Below, one piece after another: positions 16,848 to 25,435 of a stretch of 64,000 bases of DNA. Numbering within the stretch: position 1 is the first letter of the stretch; each line of letters opens with the position of its first letter. A program made the translations under genes and the position numbers. The notes beneath the pieces were generated by a model, which was not told the origin of the DNA, did not search any database, and saw nothing but the letters and a program-made list of their open reading frames with translations. Source of the DNA: Mucilaginibacter_A sp041088075 (GTDB taxonomy: Bacteria; Bacteroidota; Bacteroidia; Sphingobacteriales; Sphingobacteriaceae); contig NZ_JBGCVY010000014.1 of NCBI RefSeq assembly GCF_041088075.1, positions 1 through 64,000 of the forward strand. The letters are read 5' to 3'.

Positions 16848-17178
16848 CATCAGAATAATTGCTGATGAAAATATCTCATGGCGTATAAAAAATCATCTAA
16901 AGCAGTGGGACATTTTACCAGTAATCCAAATTTTAACTAATCAAAGGATTTCTGACCATGCCATTTGGAAGTTTGCAAAAGCTAACCATTACCATATTTT
17001 AACTTATGATGAAGATTTTACAGAAATACAAAGCTTAAATGGATTTCCGCCTAAAATAATTTGGTTAAGATTTGGCAACAGTTCAACGGCTGAAATTGCA
17101 TTACATCTTTTTAATTTGGAAGCAGAAATCGAGCTGTTTTTAAGTGATTCCGATTTAGGCGTTTTTGAAATCACTTAG
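16840..17178 (+). CDS. DUF5615 PIN-like toxin
   Basis: A 112-residue DUF5615/Mut7-C-like PIN protein. IRIIADENISWRIKNHL supplies the first acidic patch, and HYHILTYDEDFTEI and PPKIIWLRFGN match the later ones. PIN-like members are presumed ribonucleases. The start is a TTG at 16840; no ATG is available near the beginning of the domain. Its stop overlaps the end of crtZ on the other strand by eight bases. Confidence 0.82.
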   Translation: MPNIRIIADENISWRIKNHLKQWDILPVIQILTNQRISDHAIWKFAKANHYHILTYDEDFTEIQSLNGFPPKIIWLRFGNSSTAEIALHLFNLEAEIELFLSDSDLGVFEIT

Positions 17179-17617
17179 AACCCTTAAAATACTTCCTACT
17201 CGCCACCAGCAAGCCAAACTCTTCCGAAGGGTTTTTCTCCGTTGATTTATGATGGATTTTATGCGCACGCCGGATGCCGGACAGATACTTGTTACGGCTT
17301 TTAAACGCCTTAAAACGGTTGTGGATAAACCAATCGTGGAAGATGAAGTAAATGATGCCATAAACGCTGATGCCGGCACCGATCCAAAAAGGGTAACTGC
17401 GCGTTTCCCGGTCGAACCACATCAAACCAACCGCAATTGCACCAAAAAGCAAACTGAAAATATCGTTCAGCTCGAAAAAACCGTGGCGTTCCTGGTGGTG
17501 TGTTTTATGGATGAACCAAAGCGGCCCGTGGAAAAGGTATTTGTGCATCGCCCAGGAAATCATTTCCATACCGGCAATGGTAAGCAGGATGATCAAAATT
17601 GGAAAAACAACAGTCAT
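17171..17617 (-). CDS. crtZ: Beta-carotene hydroxylase CrtZ
   Basis: A 148-residue membrane protein of the fatty-acid hydroxylase/CrtZ family. The histidine boxes are MHKYLFHG, WFIHKTHHQERHG, HDWFIHNRF and HKIHHKSTEK, arranged as in bacterial CrtZ. They hold a di-iron site that hydroxylates beta-carotene to zeaxanthin. An ATG at 17617 follows a GTG at 17620; the ATG is chosen. It lies several kilobases from crtB/crtI, so the pathway is split into at least two transcripts. Confidence 0.9.
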   Translation of the reverse strand: MTVVFPILIILLTIAGMEMISWAMHKYLFHGPLWFIHKTHHQERHGFFELNDIFSLLFGAIAVGLMWFDRETRSYPFWIGAGISVYGIIYFIFHDWFIHNRFKAFKSRNKYLSGIRRAHKIHHKSTEKNPSEEFGLLVASRKYFKGSK

Positions 17618-17645
17618 CACGTTAAATCAATATCAAAATAAACGC

Positions 17646-17684
17646 ATAAAAGAAGCATCAGTTTTTGGCCGATGCTTCTTTTAT
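17646..17684. repeat. Outward hairpin formed by two repeat arms
   Basis: ATAAAAGAAGCATC (17646-17659) and GATGCTTCTTTTAT (17671-17684) are perfect reverse complements with an 11-base loop. The arms face in the opposite order from the 90-bp doublets. It lies upstream of crtZ. Confidence 0.85.
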
Positions 17685-17700
17685 CAGGTAAAAATCTTGA

Positions 17701-17764
17701 CCGGAATTTTCAGGATTAATAAATTTTCAGAATTCTAAAAATTCTTGAATCCTGAAAATTCCGG
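17701..17764 (-). terminator. Long inverted repeat after lpdA
   Basis: CCGGAATTTTCAGGATT (17701-17717) and AATCCTGAAAATTCCGG (17748-17764) are perfect 17-base arms. The loop contains a second small palindrome around AGAATTCT. It begins about 12 bases after the lpdA stop and may end its transcript, though a U-tract is not clear. It could also be another dispersed repeat. Confidence 0.55.
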
Positions 17765-17776
17765 TTCAGACAGTAT

Positions 17777-19180
17777 TTAGATATGTATCGCCCGGTTCTC
17801 CGTTGCCGCCATCGCAGCCTCACGAACCGCTTCGGTATAAGTTGGGTGCGCATGAGAAATCCGTGCAATATCCTCCGCAGAAGCACGAAATTCCATCGCT
17901 ACAACCGCTTCGGCAATCACGTCGGCAGCACGAGGGCCGATGATGTGTACGCCTAAAACTTCATCGGTTTCGGCATCGGCCAAAACTTTCGCAAAACCAT
18001 CCGTGTCCATACTGGCGCGCGAACGGCCGCTGGCTTTAAAAGGGAACGAACCGGCTTTGTATTTCACGCCTTTTTCTTTCAACTGCTCTTCGCTGTAACC
18101 AACAGTGGCCACTTCCGGCCAGGTATAAACCACGCCCGGAATCAAATTATAGTTGATGTGCGGTTTTTGTCCGGCAATAATTTCGGCCACATACGTGCCT
18201 TCATCTTCGGCTTTGTGGGCCAGCATCGCGCCTTTTACGGCATCACCAATGGCATAAACGCCCGGAACAGCAGTTTCCAAATGCTCGTTCACCGGGATTT
18301 TGTTGCCGCGCGGCTGCAGCTCAATGCCTAATTTCTCCAAACCTAAACCTTCCGTGTAAGCCGTGCGGCCAACGGCAACTAAGCAGTAATCGCCTTTTAA
18401 CTCTATTTTTTCGCCTTTCGGACTATCAGCCGTAACCGTAACCTCATCGCCGTTAACGGTTGCGCCGGTAACTTTATGGTTCAAATAAAAAGTCATGCCT
18501 TGTTTGGCCAGTACTTTTTGTAACTCTTTTGAAAGCGCACGTTCCAACGTGTTCACAATCGCATCGGTAAACTCAACCACCGAAACTTTAGCGCCCAAAC
18601 GTGCATAAACCGAACCCAACTCCAATCCGATCACGCCACCACCAATCAAAATCATATGTTTCGGGATTTCGGGCAGGTTTAAAGCTTCGGTAGAAGTTAC
18701 AATGCGTTTTTTATCCACCTTAATAAAAGGCAAAACAGAAGGCTTGGAACCGGTAGCGATGATGATATTTTTGCCCGTAATCTGCTCGTCAGAACCATCG
18801 GCTTTTTTAACGTTGATGGTATTTTTATCAACAAACGAACCAACGCCCTGGTACGAAGCAATTTTATTTTTTTTGAAAAGAAACGCAATGCCGCCTGTAG
18901 TTTGCTCCACCACTTCGTTTTTACGTTTGATCATTTGCGCCAAATCCGGTTTCAGGTTTTCGATATGGATGCCGTGCGTTTCAAAAGTATGGGCAGCATT
19001 AAAAAAATGTTCGGTAGAATCAAGCAATGCTTTGGACGGGATGCAGCCTACGTTGAGGCAGGTGCCGCCAAAAGTTGAATATTTTTCGATACAGGCCGTT
19101 TTTAAACCAAGCTGTGCGCAACGGATTGCCGCCACATAACCGCCAGGGCCCGAACCGATCACAATTACATCATATTGCAT
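17777..19180 (-). CDS. lpdA: Dihydrolipoyl dehydrogenase
   Basis: A 467-residue pyridine-nucleotide disulfide oxidoreductase. It begins YDVIVIGSGPGGYVAA (FAD). The redox-active pair is GGTCLNVGCIPSK, the NAD-binding motif is ILIGGGVIGLELGSVYARLG, and the C-terminal interface has HAHPTYTE with the His-Glu dyad. It reoxidises lipoyl groups of the 2-oxoacid dehydrogenase and glycine cleavage complexes. The ATG at 19180 (MQYDV) is chosen; the open frame runs on to 19246 without family similarity. Confidence 0.95.
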   Translation of the reverse strand: MQYDVIVIGSGPGGYVAAIRCAQLGLKTACIEKYSTFGGTCLNVGCIPSKALLDSTEHFFNAAHTFETHGIHIENLKPDLAQMIKRKNEVVEQTTGGIAFLFKKNKIASYQGVGSFVDKNTINVKKADGSDEQITGKNIIIATGSKPSVLPFIKVDKKRIVTSTEALNLPEIPKHMILIGGGVIGLELGSVYARLGAKVSVVEFTDAIVNTLERALSKELQKVLAKQGMTFYLNHKVTGATVNGDEVTVTADSPKGEKIELKGDYCLVAVGRTAYTEGLGLEKLGIELQPRGNKIPVNEHLETAVPGVYAIGDAVKGAMLAHKAEDEGTYVAEIIAGQKPHINYNLIPGVVYTWPEVATVGYSEEQLKEKGVKYKAGSFPFKASGRSRASMDTDGFAKVLADAETDEVLGVHIIGPRAADVIAEAVVAMEFRASAEDIARISHAHPTYTEAVREAAMAATENRAIHI

Positions 19181-19349
19181 ATAGGATTTATTTTTAAGGA
19201 AGCACAAATTTAAGGATTTAAACGCTAAAGGAATGTCAAAATCCATAATTTCAGGTTTTGTTTTAGTTGGGAAATATTAAAGCTACAACCTCAAAATTTA
19301 TGTTGTTTAAAAGCCTTATTAAAATAAACCTTGTTTTTACTACCGCATA

Positions 19350-19441
19350 CCAATGCTTCTTTTATCACCTAAAAAATGGTAAAAGCGTTTGGCTTTTAAT
19401 TGATACTCACACCAATTTTTACAGGGTAAAAGAAGCATTGG
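19350..19441. repeat. Inverted doublet of the dispersed repeat (92 bp)
   Basis: Left end CCAATGCTTCTTTTATCACC, right end with ACCAATTTTTACAGGG before TAAAAGAAGCATTGG. Both 12-mers are exact (19353-19364, 19427-19438) and the symmetry extends to CCAATGC/GCATTGG. Its interior resembles that of the doublet at 22634. Confidence 0.9.
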
Positions 19442-19540
19442 CATTTTTTCTGATATAAATTTAAACAGCTCTTAATTAATGTTAAATAATTAACCAAAAA
19501 CCTTTAGCATAAGTTATTTCACGAAAATGGAAACATAACC

Positions 19541-19568
19541 TGTAACATTTGCAAGGTCTTTACGATTA
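19541..19568 (+). promoter_or_regulatory. Candidate ECF promoter of the sigma operon
   Basis: TGTAACATTT at 19541-19550 and ACGATTA beginning at 19562. The first T of the upstream box and the C of the downstream box are 22 bases apart, exactly as in the candidate upstream of the TonB receptor gene. It fits a -35/-10 pair read by the encoded ECF factor. This is inference from two matched sites. Confidence 0.5.
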
Positions 19569-19616
19569 GAGGGTATAAAATAAAAATAAATAACCAATGC
19601 ATTTGGGATTCTTTTA

Positions 19617-20159
19617 ATGATTACACAAGAAGAATTAATAGCTATGTGCAAGCGTGGGGAACCGATGGCTTACACAGAACTTTATACCCTACATGCCAAG
19701 GAAGTATATAATACAATTTTAAGATTTGTTGAACACACAGGGGAAGCCGAAGACATTTTGCAGGAAAGTTTTGTAGCGGCATTCAATGGGATTGCCGGGT
19801 ATCAAAATACAGGGGGTTTCAGGGCTTGGGTGAAAAGGATTGCGGTTAATAAATCGGTTGATTGGGTCAGGAAAAGAAAAATCCGGTTTGTAGAAATGGA
19901 GCCGGCAATGTTTATGAAAGACGAAGGAACAATCGATGAGTTAGCATTTGAATACACAATGGAAGCCGTTAAAGGGGCAATTGGAGCTTTACCGGAAGGC
20001 TATCGGACGATTTTTAACTTATTTGTTGTTGAAGGTATACCTCAGGCAGAGATTGCACAAATGCTTGGCTTAGAAAATTCGACTGTAAGAACCCAATACC
20101 ACCGCGCAAAACATAAAATATTGAACACGTTAAAAGAACAAGGATATTATGAAAAGTGA
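19617..20159 (+). CDS. ECF-type RNA polymerase sigma factor
   Basis: A 180-residue sigma-70 family factor. Region 2 shows AEDILQESFVAAFNGIAGYQ and FRAWVKRIAVNKSVDWVRKR. Region 4 shows LPEGYRTIFNLFVVEGIPQA and LGLENSTVRTQYHRAKHKI. It overlaps the next gene by 11 bases, which is usual for a sigma and its membrane-bound partner. A candidate self-regulated promoter lies about 50 bases upstream. Confidence 0.9.
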   Translation: MITQEELIAMCKRGEPMAYTELYTLHAKEVYNTILRFVEHTGEAEDILQESFVAAFNGIAGYQNTGGFRAWVKRIAVNKSVDWVRKRKIRFVEMEPAMFMKDEGTIDELAFEYTMEAVKGAIGALPEGYRTIFNLFVVEGIPQAEIAQMLGLENSTVRTQYHRAKHKILNTLKEQGYYEK

Positions 20160-20958
20160 TTTGGAGGGCTTTATACGCAGCAACCTGGAGGGTTTGGATA
20201 CCAATACGCCAAATCCTGATGTCTTAAACAGGGTCCTGCAACAAATGGACGGTATAAATAAAAAACAGCATAGGGGAATCCTTATTCCTTTTCAGGTATT
20301 GCAATGGACCGCTGCAATCCTCGTTTTTATAAGTTGTGCACTTGTTTTCATTTTACTGCAAAAACCTGTGCAAAATAGTATTGAATTAAAAGCGAAAAAT
20401 ACAAAACATCGCCAAGTTGACAAAGCAGTGCAAGATACTGCGGTACAGATAGCTGCAACACCAAGGTTGTATTTAAAGAAACGGCGTAGCATTGGCGCAA
20501 TTGACGATGATTTAAATGTACGAAAAAAGAAATTGTTTGTTCAAATCAAAGTGTGGAATTCAAAAAAAGAGGTCATGTTTGCCGCACTTAATAACATGGA
20601 GTCTCCGGCTCGCCGGGTTAATGCAGTATCAGATGCAGTCGAATTGAACAACAAAGATAATAGTGTTGTAGATGCATTGGTAGCGACATTAAACCACGAC
20701 CCCAGCCCCAATGTTAGGCTGGCAGCACTTGATGGCCTTGCCCATTTTTACAAGGAAGTTTATGTGCGGAAACAACTGGTAGCTTCCTTAAAAAAACAAC
20801 AGGATCCCGTTGTACAAATAGTCCTGATCCAGCTTTTGACCAGGATGAAGGAATCCAGTATTCTGAACGAACTTGACAAACTGGTTAATGATGAGAAAAC
20901 ACTGCGCGCAGTAAAAGATTGTGCTTATTCCTGCATTTATCAGTTGCGTTCATCTTAA
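20149..20958 (+). CDS. Membrane-anchored HEAT-repeat protein, likely partner of the ECF sigma factor
   Basis: A 269-residue protein. Residues 1-45 are cytoplasmic-like, one transmembrane segment (WTAAILVFISCALVFILL) lies near 52-70, and the C-terminal half shows HEAT-like helices (ALVATLNHDPSPNVRLAALD, LVASLKKQQDPVVQIVLIQL). Position and topology suit an anti-sigma factor, but no RskA, FecR or zinc-type anti-sigma domain is seen. The HEAT part would lie outside the cytoplasm. The anti-sigma role is inference. Confidence 0.7.
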   Translation: MKSDLEGFIRSNLEGLDTNTPNPDVLNRVLQQMDGINKKQHRGILIPFQVLQWTAAILVFISCALVFILLQKPVQNSIELKAKNTKHRQVDKAVQDTAVQIAATPRLYLKKRRSIGAIDDDLNVRKKKLFVQIKVWNSKKEVMFAALNNMESPARRVNAVSDAVELNNKDNSVVDALVATLNHDPSPNVRLAALDGLAHFYKEVYVRKQLVASLKKQQDPVVQIVLIQLLTRMKESSILNELDKLVNDEKTLRAVKDCAYSCIYQLRSS

Positions 20959-20983
20959 TATAACTATTATTAAAATCTAAAAA

Positions 20984-21754
20984 ATGAAAAATTATTTTGT
21001 CATTACACTTATTATTAGTCTCGCTACTATAGGTACAGCCGGGGCGCAGGATTACAAAGTCAAAAAAACGAGCGGAAAATTGATGCTTAACTTACCTTCA
21101 GTAACGGTAGAAGGTTATAGTGGCAGTGAAATTATTTTCAGTTCGTTAAGAAACCAAGCAGACATCGATCCGAGGGCTAAAGGCCTGCGGGCAATTAATG
21201 GCTCCGGTTATACTGATAACACGGGCCTAGGCATCAGTGTTACTGAATCTGGAACTACCCTTGAAGTCAACCAAGTTTCTTCAGACCCGGCCATTAAAAT
21301 TATGGTTCCTAAAGGAATAATCTTGTCCTATGCCTGCCACCGGGTTTCAAATGCGGGAAAGGTTTATTTCAACAATGTGCAGAATGAAATAGAAATTTCA
21401 ACAGATTATAATCAAATTGAACTCAAAAACGTAACTGGCCCTGTTAGTGTTCGGGCTATTTATGGTTCTGTGGATGCGAAATTTACCAAACCAGTTAAAG
21501 GCCCAGTTTCCATCGCTTCTGTTTATTCTACCGTAGATGTTGCCATACCGTTGGATACCAAGGCCAACCTTAACCTGAGCAGTTCTCATGGATCCATCCT
21601 GGCCGCCTCGGATATGAAAATAGAAATGAATAAAAATACTGATAATGATATGATAAGTTACGGCAATGTTGTTAACGGAAAACTTAATGGAGGCGGTTCA
21701 GAATTCAAAATTACGGCCGAATACGGCAAAATTTACCTTCGCAAAACGGAATAG
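20984..21754 (+). CDS. Exported DUF4097-like beta-strand protein
   Basis: A 256-residue protein with a signal peptide (FVITLIISLATIGTAGAQ). The rest is a repetitive beta-strand pattern (KVYFNNVQNEIEISTDYNQI, GPVSVRAIYGSVDAKF, NLNLSSSHGSILAA) ending in EYGKIYLRK, typical of the DUF4097 right-handed beta helix proteins. Function is unknown. It lies 25 bases after the HEAT protein gene in the same operon. The following protein ends in the same YGKIYLRK, so they are paralogues. Confidence 0.75.
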   Translation: MKNYFVITLIISLATIGTAGAQDYKVKKTSGKLMLNLPSVTVEGYSGSEIIFSSLRNQADIDPRAKGLRAINGSGYTDNTGLGISVTESGTTLEVNQVSSDPAIKIMVPKGIILSYACHRVSNAGKVYFNNVQNEIEISTDYNQIELKNVTGPVSVRAIYGSVDAKFTKPVKGPVSIASVYSTVDVAIPLDTKANLNLSSSHGSILAASDMKIEMNKNTDNDMISYGNVVNGKLNGGGSEFKITAEYGKIYLRKTE

Positions 21755-21795
21755 CACCTATTTAATCAGTTTTACTTACTTTTTAAACCTTTCTT

Positions 21796-22512
21796 ATGAA
21801 AATTATCCTCATATTTATTTGCTGTGGCTTTTTAGTAGGCGTTTATGGCCAAACAACGACTACCAAATCATACGTGGTTAAACCAGGGCAGCCGCTACAA
21901 TTTACATTTGATTATCCGGTAATTCATATTAGCACCTGGGACAAAAACGAAGTGGCTATCACCGCAAAAGTCAATATTAATGACGATGAAAATGATAGTG
22001 CGTTTACTATGGAGGAGCACATGGTCAATGGCGAATTGGTTATTAGTGACCAAATTAAAGATTTCGACAAATTACCTCGACGTTATACAGTGATTCATAA
22101 TGGCGTAAAGACAGTCTTTAGAACAAAAGCGCAATACCTCGAAGCACAAAAGAGCGGCGGTATGCAGCAATGTTATGAAGGGCTGGATTTAGACATTCAT
22201 TTAGATATTAAGATACCTCGTGGTGCCATAACAAATATGAAGTCCGTTTACGGTATTGTTGAATTGAGCGATTTCCATGCACCCCTTACTGTTGATGCTA
22301 CTTATGGAGGTATTGATGCCACCATCACGGCAGCCCTTACCGGAAAGCTGCAGGCAACCACCAGTTATGGGCAAATTTATTCTAACCTCGACCTAAAGTT
22401 AACGGATCATACTGAGCGTGATTTCTTTAACTCCATTACTGCAGAACCCGGTAAAGGCCCCGCTTATAATTTTACTTCTACTTACGGGAAAATCTATCTC
22501 CGCAAACCATAA
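21796..22512 (+). CDS. Exported DUF4097-like beta-strand protein, second copy
   Basis: A 238-residue protein with a short signal peptide (ILIFICCGFLVGVYGQ). It has the same strand pattern as its neighbour: VKPGQPLQFTFDYPVIHIST, IPRGAITNMKSVYGIVELS, VDATYGGIDATI and STYGKIYLRKP. A central insertion, LPRRYTVIHNGVKTVFRTKA, is not in the first copy. It probably works outside the cytoplasm with it. It ends the ECF operon. Confidence 0.75.
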   Translation: MKIILIFICCGFLVGVYGQTTTTKSYVVKPGQPLQFTFDYPVIHISTWDKNEVAITAKVNINDDENDSAFTMEEHMVNGELVISDQIKDFDKLPRRYTVIHNGVKTVFRTKAQYLEAQKSGGMQQCYEGLDLDIHLDIKIPRGAITNMKSVYGIVELSDFHAPLTVDATYGGIDATITAALTGKLQATTSYGQIYSNLDLKLTDHTERDFFNSITAEPGKGPAYNFTSTYGKIYLRKP

Positions 22513-22633
22513 AATCAATACGGACAACAGTATTTACTAACATGCAAAAAATAATTTTGCCAGTGGGGAAGATGCTTCTTAAAATTACAACAATAGCCTG
22601 AGAGCGTGTTTAAATTTTGCCCTATTTATTTTA

Positions 22634-22719
22634 CATGCTTCTTTTACCACCTAAAATTTAGTAAACATTTGATTTTAAATTGAAGCAACACCAATTTTTA
22701 TAGGGTAAAAGAAGCATTG
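22634..22719. repeat. Inverted doublet of the dispersed repeat (about 86 bp)
   Basis: Exact ATGCTTCTTTTA (22635-22646), then CCACCTAAAATTTAG; the other arm is ACACCAATTTTTATAGGG, then exact TAAAAGAAGCAT (22706-22717). The interior TTTTAAATTGAAG recurs in the doublet at 9258. Confidence 0.88.
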
Positions 22720-22822
22720 GTATTAACCTTGAGTATATTGAAGGATCTGATATAAATGTAATCAGGTTCTGAATAAACATTAATCTGCAAATTCAAACCG
22801 TAAAATATAAGGTTTTAATGAT

Positions 22823-22851
22823 TGTAACATTTACAGCAACTTTTCATCTTA
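22823..22851 (+). promoter_or_regulatory. Candidate ECF promoter of the TonB receptor gene
   Basis: TGTAACATTT at 22823-22832 and CATCTTA at 22845-22851. The spacing of 22 bases between box starts equals that at 19541-19568. It may place this gene under the ECF factor encoded upstream. Confidence 0.45.
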
Positions 22852-22972
22852 CAGTAAATGAGCAAGTTTGAAAACTGTAACAGAATTAACTAAGTAAATA
22901 GTTAAAATTTGTTAAAAAAATTTATCTTATAAACATCTTCTTTAACTTGCGGCATCAACCTAAATCCTACCA

Positions 22973-25426
22973 ATGAAACCATCTCTACTTTTACTCTTTG
23001 TGCTTGGCATTTTTTTACATTTTACAGCATCGGCCCAAACTAATTCTTACAAAATAAAAGGTATGGTGGTGGATTCGGCCAAAAAAACACCTTTAAGTTT
23101 TGTAACCGTGGTCCTAAAAGATGCAGCAGGTAAAGCAGTTAAAAGTACGCTGACGAAAGAAGACGGCTCGTTCCAGGTCCTCAACTTAAAACCTGCGGCC
23201 TACCAGTTAAATATTGCTTACGTAGGTTATAACACTAAAATTATACCGGTAAAAGAAGCATCAGAAACGGCCGATGCGGGGAGGATCGCTTTATCGGCAT
23301 CGAGCAACCAACTCAAAGAGGTTTCGGTGGTGGCGGCGCGGCCGATTGTGAAACGCGAGGTTGACCGCATTGCTTATGATGTGCAGGCCGATCCGGAAAG
23401 CACGGTTTTAACGGCGTTGGATATGTTGCGCAAAGTGCCGATGCTTTCGGTGGATGCGCAGGACAATATCAAACTGAAAGGCAGCGGGAATTATAAAATT
23501 TTGATCAACAATAAAGAATCGTCGCTGGTTGCCAAAAACCCTTCGGATGTTTTTAAGGCGATGCCTGCCGCCAATATCGAACGGATTGAAGTCATCACCA
23601 CGCCGCCCGCAAAATACGATGCCGAAGGTTTGGCCGGGATCATCAACATCATCACCAAAAAAAATGTGGACCAGGGTTACAACGGCAGCATCAATTTGCG
23701 GGAGAATACAGTTTGGGGGCCGGGCGTAAATTTAAACGGAACGGTTAAGCAAGGCAAATTTGGCGTTTCGGGTTATGCGGGAATTGGCCAGCAGCAAAGG
23801 CAAGTTAACCCTTTTGATAACACGCAAACTTTTACCCGCGACCAATCTGTTTTGGCCCAAAACGGAACCAATACTTTTGGCGGCAATTACACTTATTTGA
23901 ATGCAGAACTGAGTTACGAAATTGATACATTGAACCTAATTACCGGCTCGATAGATTATAACAAAGGCAAGTTTAAGCAAGGCGCCGACCAGCAATCGGC
24001 ACAGCGCAATGGTTTGGGCGATTTAACGCAGTTTTACCATTTTATCAACGATGGCAACAACACCTGGACGGGTTTGGATGCCGCACTTAACTATCAATTG
24101 GGCTTTAAAAAAGATAAAAACCGGCTGCTTACTTTTTCTTACAAGTACAGCCATTCGCCAAGTACGCAGTTTAACGATGTGCATATTTCCGATGCCGTCA
24201 ATTATCCTTTGCCCAATTATCAGCAACATAACAATGCGGGCAGCAATGTGCAAACGTATCAGTTGGATTATGTACATCCGGTTAAAAAGTTCAACATTGA
24301 AGCAGGCGGAAAAGCCATCTTGCGCGATAATTACAGTGCTTTTACCAGTGAAAACTTAAATAATACAACGGGTTTGTACGAAGTTAACCCGCGGCAAACC
24401 AACGATTTTAGCTATCAGCAAAATGTTTATAGCTTTTACAATTCTTATCAATTAAAATTAATAAAATGGACGGCCAAAGCGGGTTTGCGTTTGGAGCGAA
24501 CTACAGTTAATGCTGATTTTACTTCTGTCGGGAGCGCCATCAAACAGGATTACAACAACTTTATCCCGTCGGTTTCTTTGCTGCGGAGTTTCAAAACCAG
24601 CAGCCTAAACTTTGGCTTTACCGAACGTATCCAACGGCCGGGGATTTGGCAGTTGAACCCTTTTGTTGATCAATCCAACCCCAAATTTATCAGCACCGGC
24701 AACCCCAACTTGCAGCCCGAACTGAACCATACTTTCGAACTAACGTACAGTAATTTTGCAAAAGGTTCCATCAATATTGGCACAAGTTATGCGTTTTCCA
24801 ACAACTCCATTCAAAACGTAAGCAACATTAGTTTGGCAACCAATACGGCTGGTAAACAGGATACCGTTACCACATCTACGTATCAAAATTTAGGTTCTAA
24901 TAAAAGTTTGGGCCTTAATTTAAGCGCAAATTATACTTTCTTTAAAAACTTGTCATTAAGTGTCAATTCCCAACTAAACCAGATTTGGCTCGAAGGAAGT
25001 TACAACGGGCAATTGTATAAAAACCAAGGTGTTACGGGCAATGCTTTTGCCAATTTGGGTTACAAGTTAAACAATGGTTACCGTTTTGGTTTTGATGCCG
25101 GTTATTATAGCGGCGATGTACTTTTGCAGGGGAAATCGAGCCGTTTTATTTTTACCTCGTACAGTGCTTCCAAAGAAATGTTGAAGAAGAAACTAACGCT
25201 TGCAATTGCGGCAAATAGTCCTTTTAAAGAACGTTTCCAATTTACGCAATATACCGCTACGCCAGATTATTACCAGGTTTCGCACAATCAAAACCGGTAC
25301 AGCAATTACCGCATCAGTTTGAGTTACAAGTTTGGAAAGCTTAACGGCGATATCAAAAAGAATCAGCGCAGCATCAACAACGATGATACCAAAGGCGGCG
25401 GCAAAAGTACAGGCGGGAATAATTAA
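22973..25426 (+). CDS. TonB-dependent receptor-like outer membrane beta-barrel protein
   Basis: An 817-residue outer membrane protein. A signal peptide (LLLLFVLGIFLHFTASAQ) is followed by a carboxypeptidase-like regulatory domain (KGMVVDSAKKTPLSFVTVVL), a plug domain (LDMLRKVPMLSVDAQDNIKL, IERIEVITTPPAKYDAEGLA), and a barrel of alternating strands to the C-terminus. It lacks a SusC-type partner next to it, so it belongs to the plain outer-membrane beta-barrel group. Substrate is unknown. The repeat 12-mer at 23250-23261 is read as VKEAS. A following tail rich in Gly, Lys and Asn ends the protein. Confidence 0.88.
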   Translation: MKPSLLLLFVLGIFLHFTASAQTNSYKIKGMVVDSAKKTPLSFVTVVLKDAAGKAVKSTLTKEDGSFQVLNLKPAAYQLNIAYVGYNTKIIPVKEASETADAGRIALSASSNQLKEVSVVAARPIVKREVDRIAYDVQADPESTVLTALDMLRKVPMLSVDAQDNIKLKGSGNYKILINNKESSLVAKNPSDVFKAMPAANIERIEVITTPPAKYDAEGLAGIINIITKKNVDQGYNGSINLRENTVWGPGVNLNGTVKQGKFGVSGYAGIGQQQRQVNPFDNTQTFTRDQSVLAQNGTNTFGGNYTYLNAELSYEIDTLNLITGSIDYNKGKFKQGADQQSAQRNGLGDLTQFYHFINDGNNTWTGLDAALNYQLGFKKDKNRLLTFSYKYSHSPSTQFNDVHISDAVNYPLPNYQQHNNAGSNVQTYQLDYVHPVKKFNIEAGGKAILRDNYSAFTSENLNNTTGLYEVNPRQTNDFSYQQNVYSFYNSYQLKLIKWTAKAGLRLERTTVNADFTSVGSAIKQDYNNFIPSVSLLRSFKTSSLNFGFTERIQRPGIWQLNPFVDQSNPKFISTGNPNLQPELNHTFELTYSNFAKGSINIGTSYAFSNNSIQNVSNISLATNTAGKQDTVTTSTYQNLGSNKSLGLNLSANYTFFKNLSLSVNSQLNQIWLEGSYNGQLYKNQGVTGNAFANLGYKLNNGYRFGFDAGYYSGDVLLQGKSSRFIFTSYSASKEMLKKKLTLAIAANSPFKERFQFTQYTATPDYYQVSHNQNRYSNYRISLSYKFGKLNGDIKKNQRSINNDDTKGGGKSTGGNN

Positions 25427-25435
25427 TTTTGCCCG

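Larger units (their letters stand above)
19181..19616. other. Regulatory region between lpdA and the ECF operon
   Basis: No gene was seen. It holds a repeat doublet (19350-19441), a TGATATAAAT segment shared with the upstream region of the TonB gene (22748 on), and a candidate ECF promoter (19541-19568). Confidence 0.6.
22513..22972. other. Regulatory region upstream of the TonB receptor gene
   Basis: A 460-base gap without a gene. It holds a degenerate arm GATGCTTCTTAAAA near 22570, a repeat doublet at 22634-22719, the shared TGATATAAAT segment, and a candidate ECF promoter at 22823-22851. Confidence 0.6.

Noticed and set aside
22600..22621. GAGCGTGTTTAAATTT, resembling the end of some insertion sequences
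   Set aside because: Only one short match, no transposase or second end nearby.
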